64,000 nt of DNA from Rhizopus arrhizus (lineage: Eukaryota; Mucoromycota; Mucoromycetes; Mucorales; Rhizopodaceae): NCBI GenBank assembly GCA_024220505.1, contig JAKZZE010000005.1, positions 1,014,501 through 1,078,500 on the forward strand, in the 5' to 3' direction. The translations under genes were made by a program, and so were the position numbers. Positions 1 through 11,403 of the stretch are shown piece by piece. The notes under the pieces were generated by a model. It was not told where the DNA came from. It made no database searches and saw only the letters and a program-made list of their open reading frames with translations. Positions within the stretch are counted from its first letter, which is position 1. Each line of letters opens with the position of its first letter.

Positions 1-3000
1 ATAATGAGGAATGGGATGGTGAAGTTGAATTGGCATCGTACAGAACCACAATACCATGTTGACCGTGATGAAGGCATTGGAATCCACTGATAGGTGAACT
101 CAAGACATCATATAGTTCTCGAATGTCAATAGGAAAATCCATGTACAGATCATTCATCATACAGTGTAATTGAACAAGTGTATGGTATTCTGTAAACATC
201 TTGACTTGAGTAATCTCATTCAATTTTTGGTAAGCCACTTTAGCTCGTTCTAATGTAATTGCTGTACGATCAGGCTATAAAAGGACATTTAATCATCTTG
301 TTGTAATAGAAAAAGATACACTTACCAAGGCATCACCAAATAATTTACCATGCACATTGTCTGATAGTAATGATGAAGCTGTCCATCCTATAGAAATGTA
401 AGTTATTTGAAAACTTTTTTATAATCGGAAGGGAATTTACCATTTGTCCAACTGGAAGGGTTTTGACTATCGCTTGAAAATCTTCTATTATCTTGCATTA
501 TTCTCGTATCATTAGGCAACATGGTATTATTATGGTCTATACAAAACTATGGTTTATATTTTTGACTTGGTTTTCTATTAAGCATACTTACATTTAGTAG
601 GTTCACCAAACAAAAAACTAGAAAAGAAGGAACGAGCAGCTCCCCCTTCAGATTCCATTCGCTTATTACCCATCAAAGTGTCATCTTGAAGTGAACCGAT
701 CAGTCCAGTAGGCTGTATAGAGAGTGCACGATGTCCAGGATGAAGTCTTTGGCCAATGGGGGCAATAGGAGTAATCGATCGTCGAGTAGAAGGTGTTTCT
801 GACAGGAGAGGTGTGTTCATTGTAGTCGATCGACTGTGAAACAATCCCATGACATTAGGATCAGATAAAGGCGAGGGATGTTCGAGTGAACTTGAAACAA
901 ACGGAGCGGGGACCCCTCCTAAATGACGTGATATTGGCATAAATGGCTGTTGCTGTTGTAAATGTGACAAGGGAGATGGCTGAGGAGGGAGAGAAAGTGA
1001 AGCAGAATGAGGTGGCTGCAACGGAGTAAGAGGTGGTTGGATATTGGTAGGCTCAATAAAATTAGGTTGTCTTGAGGAAGAGCCAACAAGAGCTTCAATA
1101 AGCACTTGTTGTCTACTTTCAAAATCATCCGAGGAGGAACTGTTGTCTTGCATTGGAACAGCACTTGGCTTGGATGCCTTTTGTTTTAATCGTTCTTCCC
1201 CTTCAAGTTTTTTCTTTTTCTCTTCCTCTTCCTTTTCTTCATGTTCCCTTTTTGCTCGCTCTTCCTCTTCCTTTTCTTTACGTTCTCTCTCTTCTCTCTC
1301 TTTACGTTCTTTTTCTTCCTTTTCTTTACGCTTCTTTTCGCGTTCTTTTTCTTCTTTCAATTTTCGCTTTCGTTCCTCTTCCTTCCTTTGACGTTCTTCC
1401 TCTCTTTGTCTTTTCTCTTCCTCCTTCTTTAAACGTTCCTGTTCACGTCTCTGTCGTTCTTCTTCGAGCTTCTTTTCTTTTTGTTTACGAAGTGCCTCTT
1501 CTTCGGCCTTTCTCTTTGCCTCACGCGCCAGCCTTTCTTCCTCCTGTTGTTTCTTTAATTGTCTACAAGGTTGTGAGTTTGCATGCTTCTACTTTATTCT
1601 TTATTCTCACCTCTTTTTGTCCTTTTTCTTTTCTCTTTCTAATTGCTTTTTAGCCTCTCTCTCTTCGCGAAGACGATCTTCTTCTTCAAGCTCTTCTAAA
1701 AGTCTTTGCTGACGCTCCTGTGCTACTTTTTCTCTATATGCAGCCAGTACTCTTTGCTCAAACATGCGAGCAGCAAAGATTTGAAACATACGTCGTCCTT
1801 CTTCCATGCGTTGTTCTTCAGTGCGGGTATCCTTTATGAACAGTTAATAAACATGTTTTTTTTTTTTATCTGATCTATACGGTACCTCGTCTTCTTCTTC
1901 TTCATAAGCTTCTTCATCATCATCATCCTCTTCTTGAAAATAATTAGTATTTTGTTCCAAAGATATATCCTCTTTTGCATTCTTCTTTCAGCAAGACGTT
2001 CCATCATGTCAAGAAATTTTTTCCCGTCATTTTTTAATAAATCGTCTGCCACTGTTAAAATACCACCTTATTGAGAAGGAGAAAAATTTTCAGCCTAATT
2101 TTAAAAAATTTTTGTGTTGAGGTTTATTTTACCTTTGACTGTAAGACTATTTCCAAAGCTAAAATGATCGCCATTGGTAGAAGAAGACTTTGAAGGCCGA
2201 ATATGTGCCATTTCCTCAAATCGACTCTTTTCAGGATATGCTGATATTGGAGGGCGAGTCATGATATCATCATCTTCCTCTTCTTCATCGTATTCTTCAT
2301 CTTCATCTTCGTCTTCATCGCCTAGTATATCAATATCTTCATCATCGTCATCATCCTCATCCTCTTCATCATCTTCATCATCATCCTCGTCTAATGTGTC
2401 GTCATAACCATTATGATATATCCTACCCCCACGAATATAACTAACTGAGCGGGGTAGAGAAGCGATAGCTGAAGATGATGATGAACCACGAGTTTGTTGT
2501 TGGTGATTAGCATATTGTTCCAACTCTTCATAGTAGGCATCATATAAAACTTCCAACTCGTCTTCAATGGCTGTTCTACTTGTAAACATAACACATGAGA
2601 TATTTTATAATTACGAATAGTAAGATATTACCTCTTTTTACCACACACAGAACAATTACAACTGTGCTTTTGTTGTTCCTTCATTTTACGCAGCACGGCT
2701 TCTTTTTCAACTTTCACAAGTGATCTTCTTTCTTCTTCACCCAATTGCAACCAAAATTCACGAATTTTTTGTCTTTCTTCTGTGTTATTTGTACTTGACC
2801 AAAAGCTATCATCTTCATTTTGATTGTTTTTATTCTTTATTTTCTTCTGTATATTTTTTGCGTGGTTTTCTCCGTGCCGAATGACGTGGTGGTTCATCAT
2901 GGCGTCTACCATATCTGCTTGCGCCTTGGCTTGACTACTATTGGTTGTCGTTTTGGACTTCTTTTTATTCTTCTTTTTCTTTTTTGTACTCAACGCGGCA

Positions 3001-3095
3001 GTACAATCGTTGTTGATATTCATTGTGTTATTATTATCAGTAGAAGTAATTGTGGTTTGAACTGTCTTGCTGGGTACTTGTAAGGACTTTGTCAT
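1..3095 (-). CDS. NST1: NST1-type stress response protein (3' end cut by window edge)
   Basis: Fungal Nst1 family, linked in yeast to salt tolerance; the molecular role is poorly known. The start is the ATG at 3093-3095. In order: a Ser/Thr/Lys-rich N-terminus, a conserved block with the Cys motif [10 protein letters not shown] (near 2640), then after an intron the [20 protein letters not shown] block (2575 downward), a long Asp/Glu tract (about 2260-2400), a [13 protein letters not shown] block (~2040), and a very long Glu/Lys/Arg coiled coil (about 1800-1190). A Pro/Ser-rich segment and smaller C-terminal exons follow (about 578, 440-520, 325-395 and 1-275). The reading frame breaks by one base near 1990-2000 between ERRMQ and EDISLEQ with no room for an intron, so a sequence error is likely there. 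The block order fits Nst1 strongly. The stop codon lies outside the window. Confidence 0.88.
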
Positions 3096-4220
3096 TAGAC
3101 TAAAGAGCCAGATGAAACAAAGGTCAATTAAAATGGAAAAAATAAAAGACAGGATCTTTTTGAAAAAGATTAACAAAAGTAAATAATTATGGGAGTTAAT
3201 GAGAAAAAAATAGTTACCCTGTAACTTTTTGTGTTAATTAGGAAAAAAAAAGAAAAAATAGAAAAAAAAAATTGGATTTCCATAGGAGCCCTTTTTTTTC
3301 CACTCAAACTTTTTGTGCAAAAAAGTAGGAAATCGATCTGACCAATAAAATGCTTTTGTTTTGCCAAAGTCACAGGTTTCTAGAGATTTCAAACTCAATT
3401 AGCTTTTCTGGCAAGAGTATTTGAACTACCACTTTTTCAAACCCAAGTAATTTTTTGCAAAAATTCATAAACTCTTTCATCTATTAAACTACTTTACAGA
3501 CTTTTGTTTTCCTTCTCTATTATAAGATTATTATTCCGAGATTTCGAGCGCATTGCTCCTTTTTTCCTCCAAATAAAAAAAAAACCTTATAGACGTGTGA
3601 GTGTTTGAGTTTAGGCAGCTACTGAAAACTTGGCAGGTTATAAATTGCTACTTGTAATACACAAAAGCGCAATTGCTCTGAAAAAGGATTTACTTGCATG
3701 ACATTATTTTGGATTGGCTTTATTACCAAAACAACTATTAAAGAGACTTTTTATTGAGACAAAGACAGGCCAAAATAAATTTATCGCTTGAAATAAGAGT
3801 ATGTGTAATACGCAAACTTTGAACATTGACAGCACTCAAGACCAAAGGCTGCGTATACATATACATGCTTCAGAAAGGAGGTGCTGCTTTTATTTGAAAG
3901 TTAAAGGAAACTTTACAAACTAGAGGGCTAGTTATTTATTTAATAGCATATTTATTTAATAGCAATTACTTTATCTGCTACTACACTGCATCAAATTTTT
4001 CTAATAACCCATTGATCATTTCTTTATCACAAGTTCTATAAATTTTTCTGTTGCGCGAAGCATTCTCTGTCATTCCTTTGCACAGCATGTTTCTGAACCC
4101 AGGACAATTTTTCTGGGTTTCAAATGTTCATTCCGTGATTATGTGACTGTTTTTAGCCCTTTTTTCCCTCTCTATTACTTATCACCTGTCAAAAGTTTTT
4201 CTTTTTTTTTATCTGTATAC
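3096..4220. other. intergenic, divergent promoters of NST1 and SLS1
   Basis: AT-rich spacer between two divergently transcribed genes. It holds long A and T runs and a short tandem 'tatttatttaatagca' near 3935-3965. No coding segment with a spliceable structure was seen. Confidence 0.6.
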
Positions 4221-6577
4221 ATGTCTTGCCTTTCTACTCGCTTCAGGTATATAAGCACTCGATTTATTGTCCAGAAATCCAAGAGATACTTGTCAACCTC
4301 AGCCTATTGCCAATCTCAAGAGATTTTACCCGATGAACGATTAAAAGTGCTCGTTGCCGAACTTGAAAAACCGTTAAAAACTGAGGACAATACGACTGTT
4401 TTGTTAGCAGCCATTGAGTCACTTCGACCCAAGACCAGTGTATTGCCCGATAAAGAGTATGACAAACTATATACGAGACTCAGCAAATCCTATAACCGAC
4501 AACAACTGGCTGAATACTTGGCATCTAAAGAAATGTACAAAAAGGGGACAAAAAAGAGCATAATTGCCAGCATTTTGCAAAACACATGGGGAATAAAGAC
4601 GGTGGAACAGGTCAAGGAGGAAAAACGTAAAAGAGTAATGCGGCAATTCCCAGCAACACGCCAGGAACTCTTTTTTATTATTGGAGATAATGGAAACACG
4701 ATCCGAAAGATTGAAGAGAAGAATGATGTGAATATTACCATTGATGTATCTCAGTCCCGATACTTGGTTGAAGGACAACCGACTGCGGTAGAGAAGACTA
4801 AGAAGGATATCAAGTCCCATCTGACCATTATTGAAAATGAAGTCCAAGTACCACAGGAAACGATAGAGAATGAGCATTATCGATCTGGCATTTCGCATTT
4901 ATTGACAGATATATCGAAGGTGTCAGGATCTTATATTTCATTGAATGGTGATAAGGTAAAGAGAGTTAATCTGGGTGTACATTTATTTTTTATGAAAATT
5001 AACATTATTCTTTGTGTAGTTTGTATTTTCAAGTCTGTCTCAGGAGACAATGGATAACGCAAAGCGTCTGCTTAGTTTGGCATTAACAGATGTAAGCAAC
5101 AAAAAAAAGGAAGGGTTTATATAAATGACTAACGTCGAAATATCAGTTAAAGTTGACGAACAAAAAGCCATTGAACCAAGCTGACAAAATAATAATACAA
5201 AATGGAGCAGAATTCAATTTGATACCTTTCCATGATTCTCATGCCATGTCCTTACATGACCGACAGTATGGCTGGAGCAAATTGCAGAAAAATGACACGG
5301 AAGCAGGAGCGGTTGAGTTTATAGATTTAAATGATAAAAAGTAAGTAGCAATTTTCATATATAGCTATCTTATATTTGACGCCCTCCTATTTTTAAAAGA
5401 CCCATATCAATGGATGATATCAAGCCTTTATTGCTCAGTAAATTTAATGAAGATGAATACAAAAATATTTCTCTTGAAGCAAGGTAAGGATAATATGTAT
5501 GCATGTAACCTTTAGACAAGAAGATATCAATCAAACAAGTTCTCATTTAGATTTGGTCATCTTCTTTGCAAGAATTCAGCCAAACATAAAACAACATCTA
5601 ACTTATTACAACCTATTTCAGCCAATAGCATGGATGCTTCAAAGCTCTTCGATTTGTACAAAAACAATAGAACAATTTTTTTCAATGCGTAATTTGCCCT
5701 TCTTTCTTCCTTTGCCTATTGATCTCACTTTTTTATTTTAGCATGCCACCTGTCCAATTAACGTCAGCTTTTACACCCTTAACTTTGAATGGAGGAATCC
5801 ATGAAAGATCTATTAAAGTTAAATACATAAATAATTCACTATTAGCCAATAATGCCGAACAAAATCATGCCAACTTGAACAAACTTGAAGTTGAATTCAA
5901 TGTGGAAGATGACGGAAATATGCAATTAAAGAGCATTATTGGAGAAAAAAAGAGATCGATTGTTGATTTACTTTGTGTATCAGGGTAAGAATTAAGAATA
6001 TCTCTACAACTTATTTTAGACATATTCATTCTTTTTAGCCGTATTGATATTCGGCTTACAGCCAAACAATTGGTCAAATATTCAAAGAAAGATATGGAGC
6101 AATTGCTTGAAAAGTGTAAATTATTAGGGTAAGTAAAATCAATAAGAGGCAACTTATGAAACTCATTTTTGGTCTTTTAAAAAAATAGTTATAATGAATT
6201 ACGCGCACCTCTTCATCATGCAGACATGACACTATTAGATATTTCATATATAAATAAGAAAAGATTTTTGTACAATAATAATTTAATCAGTGTAGATCGT
6301 ATAGAAGAACAAGACAAAGGGTCAAAGAGAACAGAAATACAAGTAAGTTAGTTATCAAATTGTTTGATTTTCTTTTATTTAGTTTTTCATTTTACAGGTG
6401 TCCTCCGTCCACCCTGATACACTGGATGTATTGAACTCGATAGAAAGATGGACTTCATTCTCGAACTGTTTCATGGACATTTCTACAAAATGGACATTGT
6501 AAGCATTGCATATTTGTTTGTTATTAACAATAAACTTTCTTTTCTCTTTTTACTATAAAAGGAAATCAAATAAATGA
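4221..6577 (+). CDS. SLS1: Sls1-like mitochondrial inner-membrane regulator
   Basis: Ten exons (about 4221-4955, 5020-5091, 5147-5340, 5400-5483, 5551-5688, 5742-5984, 6039-6128, 6189-6342, 6398-6498, 6562-6577) join into 608 residues with consistent phases. The ATG at 4221 is preferred because it opens an Arg/Ser/Tyr-rich, acid-free mitochondrial presequence. Next comes the family's N-terminal helical block (YDKLYTRLSKSYNRQQLAEY), then a KH-like segment (FFIIGDNGNTIRKIEEK, near 4670-4735). Yeast Sls1 sits in the inner membrane and couples mitochondrial transcription to translation; that role is known for the family and is inferred here. The match is to domain order and short motifs, so the assignment is good but not certain. 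The gene stands alone, with no partner gene beside it. Confidence 0.72.
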
Positions 6578-7874
6578 TCATGCTCAGGCTGTTATTGAAT
6601 TTGACTAAGGCGTGCCAATAATCATACTTCAGTGTTAGCCTACGCTTAGTATATAATATACGTTTCATTGAGCAGCAACTTAAATAAACATAATTTCTTT
6701 TTATTTGTTTACTCTCAAAATAAACAAAAAGAAGCTCTAAAAAAAAGCTTTGTATCGTTTTTTAACAAAAGCAAGCACCTTTTCTTTGTGAAAGCAAGTA
6801 GAAAATAGGCAATGGAATGTATTTATAAAAAAAAGTAGGTATTTCTTTAATGCACCATTTCCCTTTTTTTATAGCTTTTAATCGTGAAAATGGCTTCTTT
6901 ATATGTTAGTCAAAAGGCTTTGCTATATTTGAAATCAGTATTACAGACCTATAATTGATGCAATCCGCCCCAAATCACAATTTGAAATCATTTAATTTTA
7001 TTTCCTGCTTAGTCCACTGAAAAAAAAAGCACCTTCCATGTTTAATCTCAAATCGTTACTCCATACAAAGATGGAATTTGAAATCTAAATGATAGAAGCC
7101 GTGCTTTTAGTAGACCAAACCATGGTTTTCTCTAAGGTAATACGACGTACCAATTATTAAAAAAAATCAAAACCCTTCAAAAAATGCGTACTGATAGTGC
7201 TTATATATTTGGCAATCATTGATATTCCTTGATGATAGTTAATTTGTTCATTTTAACATTATGAATCAAAATTCCTTGAAAGATGACTAGCGTGGTTTTA
7301 TTCATTTGGATATGAGTAGTTTTTTGAAAATTAGACTTTCAAGCTTTTCTATTAGACTTTTCGGTCAACCCCTGAAGAAATTTGTCCATTAAGTTGATGA
7401 AAGATGCTTTTACGGTGGTTATCTCATGTTAAAGCAAAACTCTTTTTTCTTCGCTTCCTTGAATGAGCATTCATTAATTTTCGAGCATGTGGAACGGCTT
7501 GCTTACGATATACGCCTATATCTATCCTCACTTTCTACCTGTAGTTTAAATCTTTAATCTTTTTTTTTTTTTTTGCTACTCACTTTATTATTAGACATCC
7601 TCACATAAAAATGGAAACATATATTGCGATTTTTTTTTTAAAAAAAAAGAAAGCGATAAAGAACAGACTTCTATTTTCCTTACTGATACAAAAGTATTCT
7701 AAAAAGATGTGCATTTTTGAAGATAATAGAAGTTTGGTACTATAATTGCAACATGCTATTGCGAAATGGAATACTATCAACCTGTAAGCGAAGCATAAGC
7801 AAACAACCAAAAAAAGTAAATGGATTTGGGAAAACGAGCTATAGATTGTTAAATGTCCGAACATTTTACAGTTA
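6578..7874. other. intergenic DNA left of the Fanzor transposon
   Basis: About 1.3 kb of AT-rich sequence with no spliceable reading frame. It carries the SLS1 3' flank and ends at the left terminal repeat of the transposon. Confidence 0.6.
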
Positions 7875-7943
7875 AAGAAACTAGGTTGGGCCAATGAAAA
7901 AAAAAAATTTGGTCAATTTAAAATTGAATTGGGACACGGTTGC

Positions 7944-7944
<1 letters not shown>
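7875..7944 (+). repeat. left terminal inverted repeat
   Basis: Begins AAGAAACTAGGTTGGGCCAA and ends GGGACACGGTTGCC. Its reverse complement recurs at 11335-11403 with one substitution and a shorter A run. It is followed directly by a 36-nt A run. Confidence 0.92.

Positions 7945-7980
<36 letters not shown>
7945..7980 (+). repeat. 36-nt poly-A run inside the left end of the transposon
   Basis: A continuous A run lies between the left terminal repeat and the Fanzor 3' flank. On the Fanzor strand it reads as a T run, which would end RNA polymerase III transcription. It may also be an assembly-sensitive homopolymer. Confidence 0.85.
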
Positions 7981-7982
<2 letters not shown>

Positions 7983-8055
7983 TGTCCAACTTACACTGTA
8001 CAGAAGTATGAGAGAGTCATATCAATCACACGGAAAGCTGGCCACTGGGATCTAA
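7945..8055 (-). ncRNA. candidate omega-RNA region at the Fanzor 3' flank
   Basis: Position only. In studied Fanzor and TnpB loci the guide RNA scaffold overlaps or follows the 3' end of the nuclease gene and runs to the element boundary, and the flanking DNA supplies the guide. Here 111 bases lie between the stop codon (8056) and the left terminal repeat. They include a short non-repetitive part (7981-8055) with small self-complementary segments such as CTGTACAG, then the poly-A (T on this strand) run. No fold was computed, and transcription is not shown. Confidence 0.3.
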
Positions 8056-10816
8056 CTAACGCACAAAGGCATCAAGACGCTGATTTTTGTTTTTTGCAGC
8101 AAATAAAAATATATCCAGTATGTTATGAGCAGCCATGATATCACGATTCCATATGATATTGCAATTGTTTTGCTTACACTGCAATACCGTATGTACTCTT
8201 CGTTTTGATTTGGCGGTTACAACATTGTCTACATTTCTAGTCTTGCATTTGTTGCAGATTTGGCTTGTTAAGTATTCATCCACCATGCAAATATCAAGCT
8301 GCTTTCCACAATATTTTTTCAACGCCTTCTTAATCATCCGCACAGGAGCAGATTTATTTCCACGGAGGCTGGAACCAAACATACCATCACCAAAAGCAAT
8401 GATGGTTTTCTTGGATCTTTTTTCGTGATCAATGGGAGCAGAAGGATAGTATCTATTCTCTTTCTTGGTAGATGTTCTTACGCCTGTAGTTGCTTTTTCA
8501 TCGTATTTGGCACTACCGTAAATGAAGCGCTTACAGATGTCATGAACACCTTTTTGTTTTCTAATATAGCATTTGAACTTCAGCTTTGACGACCTACACA
8601 GATTTTTGCATGTTGCTCAAGTAAACAAGTAAAAAAAATCATGTTTTATTTACCAAGATTTTTCATTGTAGTAACTTGTATTATCGTCATATAAGCTTAG
8701 TCTTTCTTTGCAAGCTTTTAAAAATTCTGCCATATTGGATGTCTTTAACGAGCTTAAGTTAGAAATTTTCAAAAACTGAGCCTTGTGTTGTTCTTGATGC
8801 TTTTTTCGTATAGAATTCGCATCATTATAGCCACACAGATGATAGTACTCGTACAAGCGTGTAGTCCTTTGTCTTCCGGATGTATCGACGGCAGTTACAA
8901 GTGTGGCAACACCAGGATCTACTCCCCAAATTTCACAGCCGTTTTCAATATCTTCGAGGAAGTCCTCAGGCTGTTTTCCCAGTAGAGTATCTATTTGTTT
9001 TTTCTTCCTCACTCTAGAAAAAAGGAAAGAAATCGAATACCCATCGGTATATATAACGTTTCTATGTATAACTTGATTAAATTAAGGCTCTTATTTTTCA
9101 ATTCAACTAAGCTAACTTACTGGAACTGTTTTTTCCCCTCTGAAAGGCTTTTTCGAGTTCGAAATCCCATTTTGGAAAAGTTAAAAAGCCTATAGTAGAA
9201 GTCCGAGAGAGCCGATTTATCTTTAACACCTTTTGGGATATTTTCAACACCAGATTGCTTCAACAGTCGCCAGAAAGCTTGGGCATCTATTTGTATTGAC
9301 TTCATCGCAAATGAGTATACAGGTAAGATGGAAAAAAAGCGATAGCCTCGCCGATCCGTGTATTTAGCAGGCGTGAATGTTCCGTCTTCAATTCTAGACT
9401 GGATACTTGTAATAAATTTCAAAAGAGCAGGTAAATGGGGCTCAAGCTTCTCTAATTTTTTCCCAAGCACTAGTGGTATTTTTGAATTAATGCTTTGCAG
9501 TACTTGTTCCTGTAAAGACTTGAAGCTTCGTCTATTGAGTATTGAAGTAAACGTGAGTTCTTTTAACTTCCTATAAATGTAGGACTTGGAGGCAAAGGTG
9601 GCTGGTTTTTCTTCCATAATATACACCTTCTCATTTATCTTTTGCTGAAGATAGAAAAACCATTTGAAGAATTCATGAGGTTTAGAGTACAGGTCTTCCG
9701 CATCGCAGTTCATTGTCTGATATCGACTCCATAATGCATTCATCTTCTCTATGGTTTCTTCTAAACATTTATTTCTTTCTAAAGATGAGGGCCATATTGA
9801 TTGCTGTTTCTGCTTTAATGTATAAACATAGTGAGAGAGTGCTTTTCTTTGGGCAACTGATAATCCTTTGCAATAGAAGGGAGAAGACATATCTGAAAAA
9901 GCTTCCAGAAAAAAGCGGGTTGTTCTCCTTTCATGGTTTTCACATACATGGTTGCGTATGAGTACATCGTATTGTTTACACATAATAGACAGAACAGACG
10001 AATATCCAATACTCTTGAGGGATTGCAGTATTGTTTCATTGACTTGGCATTCGTTGCAAAATTCAGCAAAGTAATCTTGACAGTATTTAGGGACTTTTTT
10101 GCCATTGCCAGTTACAACAGTGAAAATAGAATAGACAAGGGTATGATCAATAATTGGCACTTGTTCCCCCTTGTTTAAAAGCTTCAAAAAAATATAGTTC
10201 ATGAATAGTGAGCCTACGTGGATCGCTTTGGTTATGTAGGCCACTACTGAAGCAATCTTTTCAGAAACCCTTGTGTCCGTACATATATTTTTTAAAGAGG
10301 ATTTGATTGCAAAAGTTTCCTTTTTCTCATCAGGATTGTGAGATGGCTCCTTTTGCTTCTTTTTTGGGCAAAGGTTGGATGATGATCTTGAGTGAGTATT
10401 TAACCCGCAAGAAGGACATGTCTTTTCTGTATTGCTTTTTGTTTTCATTCTAAAGTCCTGCAAAGCAAGTTGTTTATCTATTTTCTTCTGTATCTTTTTG
10501 GAGGTAGGAGGAAGAGCACTAGGGGCCTGTGAAGTAGAAGCCTGTGAAGTAGAAGCATGTGAAGTAGAAGCTTGTGAAGTAGAGGCTTGTGAAGTAGAAG
10601 CTTGTGAAGTAGAAGCTTGTGAAGTAGAAGCTTGTGAATCAGAAGCAACTGAAGTGGTCAGAGCAGATGTAACTGATATATTATCAGAATTGACTCCTTG
10701 AAAAAAAAAGTAAAGAACATGATACCTCGCAATGTGTTATTTTGGTACTTACTCTTTAAAATCTTTCTTTTTGTTGACGAGCTCTTCGCGGGATCATTTT
10801 TATATCTTCGCTTCAT
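8056..10816 (-). CDS. Fanzor: eukaryotic TnpB-family RNA-guided DNA endonuclease
   Basis: Four exons (10816-10753, 10696-9121, 9013-8654, 8593-8056) give an uninterrupted 845-residue protein with consistent phases. The N-terminus holds a Ser/Thr/Gln/Ala repeat (residues ~42-77) and a zinc-knuckle-like motif C115-x2-C118-x4-H123-x7-C131. A long helical region (~150-540) follows. The C-terminal RuvC fold shows Asp579 in IWGVDPGVATL, Glu773 in VDEYLTSQIC, and Asp818 in IIWNRDIMAAHNI. A zinc ribbon, C780-x2-C783 and C806-x4-C811, sits between the last two. The glutamate beside the zinc ribbon matches the shifted catalytic Glu known from Fanzors, where the classical RuvC-II position (here IIAFGDGMFG) lacks it. 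Family members are RNA-guided DNA nucleases borne on transposons. All catalytic residues and the frame are intact, so activity is plausible but unproven. Confidence 0.92.
10531..10635 (-). repeat. 15-bp minisatellite in the Fanzor N-terminus
   Basis: Seven tandem copies of a 15-bp unit (consensus GAAGTAGAAGCTTGT on the plus strand), most identical or one base apart, with degenerate copies on both sides. It stays in frame and codes a five-residue Ser/Thr/Gln/Ala repeat, probably a flexible linker whose length may vary between strains. Confidence 0.9.
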
Positions 10817-11334
10817 TATCTATTATAAGCTTCAGAAAGAAAATAAATGTTTATAGATTTGTTCAAGTTCTGTTACTTTCTATTGAAATCCTTAATGACC
10901 AATGAAATTTCTTTGATATATAACAGTAGCAAAACTGATTAATTGCTTTGGAGCATCTCAAAACTATAGCTTGTGGCGATCCAGCGTAATTACTAGTCAT
11001 ATGCTTTTCTTGACTATTTAATTAATAGACTGGCAGGTAATGTAATTGGCTATACGGCTTATGTAATGTTATAAGATAATAAGCATTTTGCATAAAATTT
11101 ATTCTACCTCATATTTTGTAATATACACAGTGGGGCTAAGTAATCTGTCCATTTTGAAGATGAATATTCGTAACTTAAGCAATGGTTTCAGAAATTACTG
11201 CTTTGTCCGATTTCCATTTTCGCTTTTTCCAAAAAAAGGTGAGTTAAACATTTTAAAATCAATTGTTATTCGTCCAAAAAAAAACTAACATTCTGTCTCT
11301 CCTTTGTCCCATTTTCCTATCTGTGTCCCATTTT
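10817..11334. other. Fanzor 5' region inside the transposon
   Basis: About 0.5 kb between the Fanzor start and the right terminal repeat, presumably its promoter. Toward the repeat there are direct repeats of TGTCCCATTTT (11305 and 11324), and a third partial copy (TGTCCCA) lies inside the repeat. No reliable gene is present. Confidence 0.55.
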
Positions 11335-11403
11335 GGCAACCGTGTCCCAATTCAATTTTAAATTGACCAGAATTTTTTTTTCATTGGCCCAACCTAGTTT
11401 CTT
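11335..11403 (-). repeat. right terminal inverted repeat
   Basis: Reverse complement of the left repeat at 7875-7944, ending CCTAGTTTCTT. It is also bordered by an inner T run, the counterpart of the A's beside the left repeat. Confidence 0.92.

Larger units (their letters stand above)
7875..11403 (-). mobile_element. Fanzor-carrying DNA transposon with terminal inverted repeats
   Basis: The two ends are inverted copies of one ~70-bp sequence (7875-7944 and 11335-11403). They differ only by one base and by the length of an A run (11 versus 9). The single gene inside, on the minus strand, is a complete Fanzor nuclease; no transposase, integrase or reverse transcriptase was found. About 510 bp between the gene start and the right repeat holds no convincing gene. 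The near-identity of the ends and the unbroken gene suggest a recent insertion, between SLS1 and the NIPA gene. No clear target-site duplication is visible: the nine bases outside each end (TTACAGTTA and GCAATGTTA) agree at five positions only. It was probably mobilised in trans by a transposase elsewhere in the genome (inference). Confidence 0.88.

Noticed and set aside
1044..1653. Plus-strand Ser/Phe/Leu-rich open frames opposite the NST1 coiled coil
   Set aside because: Complement of Glu/Lys codons, with no signals of their own.
6483..6668. Minus-strand frame overlapping the SLS1 last exon
   Set aside because: Falls on an intron and 3' end of a well-supported plus-strand gene.
7929..8138. 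Plus-strand frame starting in the poly-A run
   Set aside because: Its Lys run is the homopolymer itself, and it overlaps the Fanzor 3' end antisense.
10531..10640. Tandem 15-bp units, considered as a CRISPR-like or centromeric repeat
   Set aside because: No spacers; the units lie in frame inside the Fanzor exon.
11088..11288. Plus-strand frame inside the Fanzor transposon as a second gene or transposase
   Set aside because: 66 residues without any motif, AT-driven composition, and located in the presumed promoter.
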